From Pezicula radicicola (lineage: Eukaryota > Ascomycota > Leotiomycetes > Helotiales > Dermateaceae), in NCBI GenBank assembly GCA_003008705.1, contig PDUO01000060.1, positions 65,200 through 129,199 on the forward strand: 64,000 nucleotides of DNA, given 5' to 3'. The notes below the pieces were generated by a model. It searched no databases and was not told the DNA's origin. It saw only the letters and a program-made list of their open reading frames with translations. Of this stretch, positions 43,546 through 53,015 are shown piece by piece. How positions within the stretch are numbered: the first letter of the stretch is position 1; each line of letters begins with the position of its first letter. The position numbers were made by a program, and so were the translations under genes.

Positions 43546-45015
43546 TTAAACCTCCGAAAACACATATCGCCAGCCTGAATCCAGATAAAATACACAATCA
43601 CTTCTATCATCGTCTACCATTTCCGTATGGATCATGCCCCATCCCCATCCCATCCCCATAAAAGGGTATCCACCACCATGCATTCCCATCCCAGGAATAC
43701 CAAACCCATTACCGGGCAATAACCCCCTCTCCCTCAACATCTCCAACCTCTGCCTAGTAGCCACACTCCCATGACTCCCCATACCCCCACAAACCCCACC
43801 CCCATAAACCGGTCCAACAAGTCTATACTCCATCACCCTCCCCAACCCACCTTGCGAATATGAAAACCCCTGCATCCCTCTCCCTACAAATGGTTTAAAC
43901 TCCACCCCCTTCAAAACCTCAACTCTAACCTGATTTTCCTCCATTTCATCATCCTTACATCTCCATTGTAATTGATAAAATCCTCCTTTTCCTTCTGCTA
44001 GTAGGGAATCAGATATAAAATGACTTCCTCCTTCACATCGATATCCTTCAAATATCTCTCCTGAATCTTTTAAATCCTGACCCTTGGAATTTGAATTTGG
44101 ATTTGAGATTGTTGGTTTAGGTTTAAGTTTTAAGGATGTAGGATCAATTCTTTTCCAATTATATCCTTGGATACAGACTCCTGTAGCTAAGATTTGTTTT
44201 TGTGCCCATTTTTCTTGTTTTTCTTGCTCGTGTGGTGGGAGGGTTGTGTAACTTAGTTGTTTGGTGGCCATTTTTTGGTCTGAGGGGGTTGTGTAGATGG
44301 ATTTTAGGTTTTGGGGGGAGGTGTTTGTTGTTGTTGTGCTTTTATTTGTATTTGGGGATTGTGAATGTATTGATGGATCGCGCATGTCGATGTCCCAGGT
44401 TGAGATGGGGGTTTGGGATGTGGGGTCTGGATCGTGGTAGTTTGTATGGTTTGTGAGGTTTGAGGGGTAACGGTTTGAAGAGTTTGGATTGTATTCATTG
44501 TATGGTGGTGGTGCAGCTGAGGGGTCATGGATATTTGGGGCGTGTGATTGGGGATATTTTGCGGTTGTTTTTCCTTTATTGCGGTGGTTGGGAGTACAGG
44601 TAGGGTTTCGTGTAGATGAGTGATGGTGCCGTTTTGAAGAGGGATGTTTGGATGATGTGGTGGAACCTTGTATATCTGCTTCTGTTGGTTCTTGTTGGAA
44701 GAATATTGGATGTGGTGTTCGACCTGTATATTCAGCGTAATAATCTTTAATATTGTGATGTTAGCATATTGAATATTATGTTGGCATTTGAAGAAAAGGC
44801 CTTCTGCTTATTCCACATGCTATGGAAGATGGCGAGGGGATAAGAATTTACATACCTGGAGATCTATCCCTCCGACTAAAGCCCTTCGAAGTAAAACTTG
44901 AAGTTGGAGCTTCGGATATCGAGGTAGATGCCAAGTTAAAGCCAACTTCCTCTACACTTGCACTTCTAGCATCAGCGGGAGGAGCACGTGTTCTCTCTTT
45001 AGGTGGTGAAGTCAT
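43546..45015 (-). CDS. orphan disordered protein with shared C-terminal domain (member B)
   Basis: Two exons (intron 44745-44855, with a GCTAAC branch-like site) give 452 residues from MTSPPKERTRAPP. The first 195 residues are His/Pro/Ser/Asn-rich and disordered. Residues about 200-415 match the C-terminal domain of the 37961-39460 gene: LKSIYTTPSDQKMATKQL, EKQEKWAQKQILAT, YNWKRID, then GYRCEGGSHFISDSLLAEGKGGFY, ending LEMLRERGLLPG. The copy carries an insertion between YNWKRID and GYRC and a Gly/Met-rich C-terminal extension. Exon 1 lacks a domain, but frame, donor, branch and acceptor all agree. Function is unknown. Confidence 0.65.
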
Positions 45016-45194
45016 CTTTGACGATTCTGGATGGCTATCGTTCTTCGATAGTTGGGTTTCAAGAAGACCAAAGGGAATGTCTTGAAGGTTTCTTTTGCTG
45101 GAGCTAGTTTTTTTTCTTTGAGTTTGTTCAAATACAGATATTATGTTGTGTGTTTCGGAAGGAAAGAAGATGGAGAGAGCTTGAATTTTTGGAT

Positions 45195-45203
45195 CTTTAT
45201 ATA
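45195..45203 (-). promoter_or_regulatory. TATA-like box of orphan gene B
   Basis: The minus strand reads TATATAAAG about 180 bp upstream of the ATG at 45015. The intervening frame is open but Met-free, consistent with a 5' UTR. Confidence 0.35.
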
Positions 45204-46132
45204 ATCCTAAGATGCTGTGGTAGACTACTATCTACTTAATCAGAGATGCACATTCATAGCCTTCCATTTAGTCAATGGGAGATGTGAATCTACTGAGTTC
45301 TTAACTGTCAATCAGTTTATTTATTCACAACTTTATAGATGACCAGTACGTAAAGATACATAACTAAGTTCGTTAATCACAGGTTTATTAATACCCTACT
45401 GTACCTATTGCTCTTTATACTATCTACTAATCCGAAATGGCAGTGAAAAACATCTGGCCTTGCAAAGTTGTTAAATGAAGGAATAGCACCGCTTTTAGGA
45501 ATCATATATCTCTGTTATTACAAGTAACCCTAACTCATTTCTTATGTCCCAATCACTAGAAATCTGATTCTAGATACCCACCAGTATATAGCTAGAGCTT
45601 TATATGTTTTATAGAGCTATAAAACTAAAAGAGAAAAGTAAGCCTAAAGTTATAAGAACACAGGTGCCAAGAATAAATGACACTATAAGGAAACAAAATA
45701 GTTTGCTAGCTATATAAAATTCCATTACCTTACATATGCTTGTAACCGAGGTCTCTACCTAAAAATATATCCAAGAAATTAGACATCTCTCACCCAATGG
45801 AGCCAACCTTGAAGTTTCTGTAGACAAAATCCAGAATTAATTAAAGAGTATCATTTGTAAGATACTTGATCACACAATTAAGTGTCGGAATATAGTACTT
45901 GGGAGGAGGGTCCATGGAGTCCGGACTGTCCGGGAAGAAAACAGCTTGATGCTGACGCTGTCCGTTCAACCCGAGAAGAGTAATGGATGTTATTTTTTTT
46001 TCATCAGTATGACTACTGACGGTGGATCATCTATGTCATTTGGACAATGCGATTCCTGAATGGATGCCGAATTCCGTGACAGGGACTTCCAGGAATGCCA
46101 TTGCTATTAAATTATTCTAGAATATTGTGGAT
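45204..46132. other. intergenic region, no gene seen
   Basis: AT-rich unique sequence between the promoter of orphan gene B and the 3' end of the CCDC137-like gene. No repeat structure or RNA gene was recognised. Confidence 0.4.
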
Positions 46133-47202
46133 CTACTCCGCTTCAGCCTCGTCTTTCTTATTGCCTTTCATCATAGCTCTATAGCTCTCGACAATATTCT
46201 TCCTCTCCACACCTAACTCTTCTCTCTTCCTCAAACTCCCGCTAGCTTTAGGCACATTCTCCACCTCTACCCTGGCACCCCTGACTTTAAACTTCTCCTT
46301 TGGTACCTTGGTGAAAGTTGGTGGCGCAAGCACAACATCATTCAGCCTTCTCGGTGCCTCATTCCTCTTCTTCGCAATAGCGGCCCAAGGGTCATCCTCT
46401 CCATCATCCATCTCACCAATGACCTTCTTTTTCTTCGCCTTTCCTTTCTTCTTGCTACTCGCAGAGGCCTTCACGTCATCAATGAGATCTGCCTTCCATC
46501 GCACTTTTCCATCAGCATCTTCCTCCATCTCATCCTCCTCTCTCAACTCTAAGGCTTCTTGCCTCGCCTCCTTGATCTTCTTATCCTGCTCGCGCCATTC
46601 GTCGTACATCCGATGCATCCTCTTTTCAGTCTTCGTGCGCCCAACCTTCAGACCCAGGGGATCTTTACCCTGCTTTGTTGTCTTGTTGATCAATCCTGAC
46701 ACTGGTAACGCAGCATCGACTCTTGCAGAGAATTCCGACATCTTCTCGCCCACCCTGATCGTTGGTATATCCTTTGCCAGCTCCCTATTTCCATTTGTTG
46801 ATTCTTCTTCTACTACCGCATCTTCATTGTCTGCATTCGCTTTCGCCTTCTTTGCTTTCTTTTTCGAGGGTTTGATTCCGTCATCGAGGCCCTTGGGAAG
46901 TTTTTTGCCTTGGCTAAACGCCATTAGGCGCGCGAAGGCCTTGGGGGTGTCATCACTATCGTCCTTTCTCTTGCGCTTCTTCCCTGCTCGTTTTGTCGCA
47001 TTGGTTTCGCTCGTGAAGATGCCGTTTGCATGTGAGGATTTGGCGGTGGAGAGAGGTTTGGCTACTATGGAGGGTGGGAGGTTGATTCTGTGGACGCATT
47101 AAAGATTAGCATTGATGCCCAGCAGCAGCAGGTACAAGAGCATGTATCATCATCTACATACGTATCTTTATCCTCCCCTCTCCGGGTATGTTTGTGTGGC
47201 AT
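46133..47202 (-). CDS. CCDC137-like nucleolar/ribosome-biogenesis protein
   Basis: Two exons (intron 47088-47161) give 331 residues starting MPHKHTRRGEDKD. The very basic start followed by LPPSIVAKPL, a KKRKRK cluster, a LMAFSQGKKLPKG motif and long Lys/Glu coiled-coil stretches (MHRMYDEWREQDKKIKE) match the fungal counterpart of coiled-coil-domain protein 137. It should be nuclear or nucleolar. The C-terminal ENVPKASGSLRKREELG and SYRAMMKG are further conserved-looking blocks. It is divergent from the AIM6 gene. The identification comes from pattern recognition, and a role in ribosome biogenesis is inferred from the family. Confidence 0.65.
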
Positions 47203-48253
47203 GGCGGAGAGTAAGCAATGAGTGGATGGTATTTTAGTGGTGGAAGATAGAGGACGGGAGCATGCGGAGATGTTCAAGGCAGTTTCCACAAGCGATAAGA
47301 TAAATTTTCATGAGGCGTCTAGGTTAAGGTAGAGAAGGCTGAAAACGATTTTGAATTTCCAACCAATAATAATTTAGCCTTCCAACCCGTTCAGGGCCTT
47401 CTTGTCAGGCCTTCTGGCGCCTTGGCAAAGGAAAGAAAGCTTTACCCCATTTTTTGGATCTTGCCAAGTGAAGGTCTTGACTCTTTCTTCCCTGGAAAAC
47501 CTCGGCACACCCCGGTCTGCATTCTGCTTCTGGCCTGTAGACGCCGAAACCAAAGATGAAAATTGAGAGTCTCGCAATTCACATTGCAACATCAGATCTG
47601 AATCCTCTTGGATCCTCTTCCAGCTCGCGTCCAGCTGCCGGCATGCGCTTCTACTTCAAGACTTGTTTCGCCAGTATTTTCGACGTCTGTGCCCGCCTAT
47701 TGGCTGACATGGGATCACCTGAAGAGAGTTTTGATCTGCTCCAGAGCGGTGCCCCTGGTCCCCTATTCTCGCCCCTCAGTTGCTGAACAAGACCTAACCA
47801 CTGCCGTCACATCGTCGCGCACGCGCAGTAGAACCCTGAACTCCCTGAACTCTCTAGCCGTGCCGTGCTAGCCTGCCACGGTCTGGATGCTTGAAGCTGA
47901 GTGGCTTCAATGTCGACATCAAGCCCCAAGCATTTTAAGACATTCGTCCGCACCTCACACCGAACATCTCCCATTCTTATCAATAACCTCATTGCCTGCT
48001 TTCTCCCTCCCTTCTTCCCTTTGTAAATCACCAACCTCGTAGTTGGAGTGACATTGGTGACATTCAGGCTTCGCAAGCTCTTCCGTCCTGGTACCGAATT
48101 GGCCAATCAAGCCTGAAGAGAGACATTTAGAGTCTACCAGAACGAGCACTGCCTCTTGCGCCATTTCCCCGACTTTATTTACATGGCGCCAGCCTTATAG
48201 CGGCCCAACTCCATAGTCGCTACCTCTACAAGACGGACACTCCTTTCGCAGCC
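47203..48253. promoter_or_regulatory. divergent promoter region of CCDC137-like and AIM6-like genes
   Basis: One kilobase of normal-composition DNA lies between two start codons on opposite strands. Open frames inside it are short, overlap on both strands and lack protein-like composition. No extra gene was recognised. Confidence 0.4.
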
Positions 48254-49848
48254 ATGCCTCGAATAACCACTGATATCGACGACCTCAACGTCTCACCTGC
48301 ACCTCCGTACAACGACAATGATCCAATCTCACCTACCTCCTCCTCAGATCGGTCTTCCTTCGAGAAATCGCGCAAACCCCTCGCCGACTTCGAACACGAT
48401 CCGATGAACATGAGAGATATGGAGGAAGACGCGGGATTTGAGAGGAAGCCAAGACGACCTAGGAGGCAGAGCTGGTGGACGCACATGGCGCTGAGGGCGG
48501 CGGGCACGAGGTACACTAATGATTTAAACGGAGAGCCGAGTCCGGGCGTGTTATCAGATATATACCAAATGGAGCCGAGGAGGAGGGCGAAAAGGAATTG
48601 GTTTAATTATTTGGTGTTTGGGGGCATCAGTGGGTGCACGATATTGTGAGTCTTCTGGCCTTGAGATGGAAGGGCTTCTGCTGACGCCGGGACAGAATGT
48701 TCCTCCTAATCATCAATTTGGTACTCGGTGTTGCGACTTTGTTCTGGTCTGAGGATATTGACCGAATTCTGTCAGAATGGGGTAGGCCAGGATCGGGTAA
48801 GAATGGCAAAACACACCCACACTACTCATCACTAACATACTTTGTAGGCACAGAAAAGCTTGCATGGTATCCCACCGACTTCACTCGAGACATCGTCCCA
48901 ATACCTTGCCACTCTCACAACGACTACTGGCGCAGAGTTCCTCTCTTCTCTGCTCTACGTGCAGGCTGCACTGGTGTTGAAGCAGATGTGTGGCTATTTG
49001 ATGAGGATCTGTATGTTGGACACAACACAGCCTCCCTAACAAGAAACCGAACCTTTCAATCCCTCTACGTCCATCCTCTCGTAGAACTCCTCACAAAGCA
49101 AAATCCAAGCACAGACTTCTACAATGGTACCAGCCATGGAGTTTTCGATACCGATCCAGGAAAGTCCCTCACCTTGCTGGTGGACGTCAAGACGTCCGGC
49201 GCCGAAACCTGGCCCTGGGTTCTAGCACAGCTCGAACCTCTCCGCGAACGTGGATGGCTCTCGTACGTTGAAGATGGAAATGTCCACACACGACCTGTTA
49301 CAGTAGTTGGCACAGGCAACACGCCCTTCGACTTGCTCACCGCCAATAATACTTACCGGGATGCATTCTTCGACGCTCCATTGAACGACATGTGGGAAGC
49401 AAAAGAAACCCCAAGCGACTGGCCCGCATTGGACGATTCTGCACCGGGAGAATCTTTCGCAGAAGACGAAGGATCGTGGGAAGAAACCACCCGTGCTCCA
49501 TCGACCACCTCGTCAACTCTACCCACCACCAAGCTCAAAGACGTAGGCCAAGGCCACTCAGGTATTTCAGCCGACACATCATTCAACTCCACAAACTCCT
49601 ACTATGCATCCGTCTCCTTCAATAGCGCTGTCGGTCACATGTGGAGAGGCCGTCTAAGCCCAAGACAGATGAAGATCATCCGAGGTCAGATCAGGGGTGC
49701 ACATCGCCGGGGTTTGAAGGCCAGATATTGGGATTTACCATCCTGGCCACTCGGCTTGAGAAATCACGTCTGGGATGTGCTAGTCAGGGAGGGAGTGGAT
49801 ATGTTGAATGTAGATGATTTGAGAGCTGCTAGTAGACAAGTCTGGTAA
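48254..49848 (+). CDS. AIM6: AIM6-like PLC-type phosphodiesterase, membrane anchored
   Basis: Three exons (introns 48646-48695 and 48797-48847) give 497 residues. The cytosolic N-terminal tail (about 120 residues) is acidic then basic. A single transmembrane segment spans the first intron (NYLVFGGISGCTILMFLLII). After it comes the AIM6-type catalytic domain: LAWYPTDFTRDIVPIPCHSH, NDYWRRVPLFSALRAGC, VEADVWL and DLYVGHNT, then LLVDVKTSG. These are the His, Glu and Asp positions of PLC-like phosphodiesterases. The C-terminus reads LNVDDLRAASRQVW. The yeast homologue is named for altered mitochondrial inheritance, and its substrate is not established. An acidic Ser/Thr-rich insert (about residues 360-420) separates the domain halves. 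Confidence 0.9.
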
Positions 49849-51601
49849 AAGGAGAAGAATTGCGGAAGGGTCACTCAGTCGGTCAAGACCAGTTCTCTTT
49901 TTTTACGGTTGGTTTGATTTGGGTATACCACAGCATGGGACTGGAGTTTAGAGTGGCGTTATAGGTATTTTGACATCACTTTACTTACAGGTAGAGTAGC
50001 GGCATTATATACAGTTTTGCTGTGGCGTGAAGGAATCACTGGTATGGGAATGGGAATGGGAATGGAATAGAAATACCATTTTGTGGTTTGAGATAGGTAC
50101 ATGTACTGTACCTAGGTATTTTACATTATATATACAAGTATTCGATGCTTGGCTAGGTAGTTAGCTATTATAGAGTCGCTTGAATATATACCAGTCATAT
50201 TTACCTTACCTATTTATATTTTGTTGATTTGTTATAAGGAGTAATATATATGGATTGGGTTAAAAAGATACAAGATTTATATCTTGTACACTACATAGGT
50301 ATAGGTATTGTTATGTTTTTGTTGGATAAGGAGGGTAGGTGCGGGAAGGAAAGTGGGGGTTGATCACGTGACTTTCATGGTGCTTATCCCGCCCCGTCGG
50401 CCGTCCTGTCCCCCGTCCCCGGTTAGAATTCTTGACGGTTGGTTCTTTTTGGTGTGTGTGTGTTTTGTAAGGGAGTGATGAAAGCGGATGTTTTTGGAAT
50501 TGGGAGTTGTCAGCCTGTAATCACGTGTTTCTTGTATATCTTCATTTCTAGTGGCCATAGCGCCCGCTAATCCCTCCGAAATCACATATTAATTCCAACC
50601 ATTCTAGCCTAATATAGCACCATTTTTACGTCCCTCATTTTTGTATAGATATAGGCCTATTCTAGGTATCAATCCTTTAATATATAAACCCAACTTACCT
50701 CCCACCTAATAGAGGCAAGCAATAGAACCTTTATTCATAGTTTTTACAACCTTCGGCAATTTCTCCATATACAATATATTCAATGTGGTCAAGGGTTCAT
50801 AGGAGTTAATAGGTTAGTGGATTTCTTTGCTCGTTCATGTACTTAGGTACAGGAGGCATCTAGGTCAAGAAAGCTGCAGCATGATCTAGCCTCACATTAG
50901 TGATTTACTTGCAATCTTTGGGTCCATCAAAGTTCTTGACTTTTTTCCGCATTAATTTTAAATGAAATAAGTCATTACCTATGTATGATGTTGTGCTAAT
51001 TGGTGGGGTTTCCTTCGTAGTCGTGCGATGTACTAGTGTGAGTAATGTGCTCGCTTAATTTATGTACTTTCTTTGTTGCCTATATATAACGTATAACAAA
51101 GGAACGCCTAACTTCCCTCCTACCAGTTCCTACTCTACACATTTTTTTTTCTGTTCCTCTCATGCCACTTACTACTTACTTTTCTATTGTATACAGAGAT
51201 ACCTATATATCAACTAATACTTAATCTCACTTACACGTACCCACATAGGTTTTCTTTAATTGCACCGGTTCTGTAATGTAATAAATGAGTGTAATACGGT
51301 AGTATAGTGCTCGCCTCGGCTCGGGCAATTTAATTTTCTACTTCTTTGTTGTTTTTAACAAAGGGAGATCTAGCTTCCCACTTCCCACCTCCTGGCCTAC
51401 ACATCAATTTTTCCTTTCCTTTAATTTTCTCTTATCTCATCACATCACATCCACTACTTACTTTTCTATTATATACATACCTATCTATCTATCCACAAAA
51501 CCTTAAACCTCACACTTACCCACACAACAGATTCCTACTTACACTATATACCTCCTGTGTCCAAACTGTACTCTACTTTATTCCTTTCAGCTAAAAAGTA
51601 A
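49849..51601. other. gene-free region with a duplicated promoter segment
   Basis: The left part is AT-rich, with short GGGAAT repeats near 50045 (GGTATGGGAATGGGAATGGG). The right part contains two similar direct segments, about 51030-51270 and 51290-51550, next to the start codon of the next gene. No coding sequence was recognised. Confidence 0.45.
51030..51550 (+). repeat. imperfect direct duplication upstream of the 51602 gene
   Basis: Both halves run in the same order: GTGCTCGC, a CTTTGTTG block, AACAAAGG, pyrimidine-rich CTTCC tracts, CTACACAT, and CACTACTTACTTTTCTAT followed by ATATACA. The second half also has CTTACCCACA where the first has CGTACCCACA. It looks like a tandem copy of a promoter or 5' UTR about 260 bp long. 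Confidence 0.55.
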
Positions 51602-52325
51602 ATGCAAATGCCCTTCCACAACCTCTCAACATTTCAATCTACATCATCATCACGATCTGCACAATCCACTCCCTCCGCCGAATTCACTCACGGTAGTGCC
51701 AGTAACAGTAACAACGATAATTATTACCAATATCAAAATCGCATTCGGAATCAGGGTTTGAGTCAGGAGCTGAGTCAGGAGCAGAGTCGGGGTCTAAATT
51801 GGAATTCAAGTCAAGACGTGATTCAGAACCGGAATATGGATGATGTTAATAAGGGAGAGGGAAATACTAAGGCTTCAGATGGTAGTAATTCTACTGAGAG
51901 AATCACTACTACTAGTACGTCTAGATGTGGAAATGGAAATGGAAATGGAAATACAGGTACAAATGCGAAATCAGGTTTGGATGTTGAGATGTGGAAAACG
52001 GGACGACAGCAAGAAGATAAAAGTGAGATGAGGGGGGATGGACGTGTTCTTGGTGGTAGTAGAGAGATGAGCGAGATTGATAGGGAGGTGTTTAGGAGGA
52101 AGGCTGGGGATGCTGCTGAGGTAAGTTAATTTTTCCATCCCCCCTCGTTTCTTTAAATGTGGTTTTATGGGGAGTGAGTGGAGTAGAATGATGCTGATCA
52201 TTTCTCGGGTGTAGGCAAGAGCTAAAGCTGCTGCTTTAGGGAGGAAAGGGAAGATTGGGAAGTTGGGGAGGAGTTTGTTGAGGGAGAAGAGGGAGGGGAG
52301 AGGAGCGGGTTGGGGTGGGAGGTAA
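51602..52325 (+). CDS. small Ser/Asn/Gln-rich protein, unknown
   Basis: Two exons (intron 52121-52214) give 209 residues. The N-terminal 140 residues are Ser-, Asn- and Gln-rich with a GNGNGN run. A short conserved-looking block (SEIDREVFRRKAGDAAE) then precedes a strongly basic C-terminus (RKGKIGKLGRSLLREKREG). The splice join at AAE|ARAK preserves frame and composition. It could be a nuclear or ribosome-associated protein. No family is recognised. Confidence 0.6.
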
Positions 52326-53015
52326 GAGGAGCGTAGATTCTGTGTTAGAGTTTATTAGATCTATGTAATAGATAATAAAAGTAACTATTATCTTAGAGTA
52401 AGAAGTATTTATGTAAGTTCCTATACTTTTCGTAGGTACCTTCCCTTGCCCAATTACTAGAAATTGCCTAATAGCAACACGAGCTCGCTTCAGTACTTTA
52501 AAAAGAACTCCTTTTATTCAACGTTCGATGTTTTGTTTAAATAAATAGGTAGTGCAATAACCAATGGGAGCGGTCCACACAGATATCACGAGCGTGGTTG
52601 CCTCATTGGTGCACGTTGAAGTGACATATGCAGTTGCATATTCAGCCTCGCTCAACACCGCCACCGCCCGACTGGAGAGGGAAGGAGCTGACGTCTTCCC
52701 CTCCCCAACTTCTCCAATCCTCTTCAACCTCTCTTCACAAAACATCTCCCACAAATAAATCGTAATCGACTTTGCAACATCACTCAGGAATCCTCACTTG
52801 TTCAATATCACTTCTCTGCGTTGTAGAAGGTGAAAAGGACAGCGAGGCTAGCGCTGTGTTCTTTCCTTCTTCGATCATTGCAACTTGAAGCTGTCTACTA
52901 GACGCTCGTATCTGAAATACAGATCATTCCTCCAACGAATCTCATTCTCACAAAGACTCTCAAATCTCAACTTCAAAATCAATCCCGCGATCCAAAAGGC
53001 CCAACGTTCGTCGAA
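52326..53015. other. intergenic region; part of it recurs downstream in a decayed copy
   Basis: This is the promoter of the 883-residue orphan gene. The segment around 52570-52800 is matched by decayed sequence near 56185-56390, so the duplicated unit included this promoter and leader. No gene was seen. Confidence 0.5.

Noticed and set aside
44822..45085. 87-codon plus-strand frame
   Set aside because: It is antisense to the first exon and intron start of orphan gene B, whose splice signals and frame agree.
46308..47102. 264-codon plus-strand frame opposite the CCDC137-like gene
   Set aside because: It is the complement of a Lys/Glu-rich coding exon and consists of Phe/Ser runs without a start context or conserved motif.
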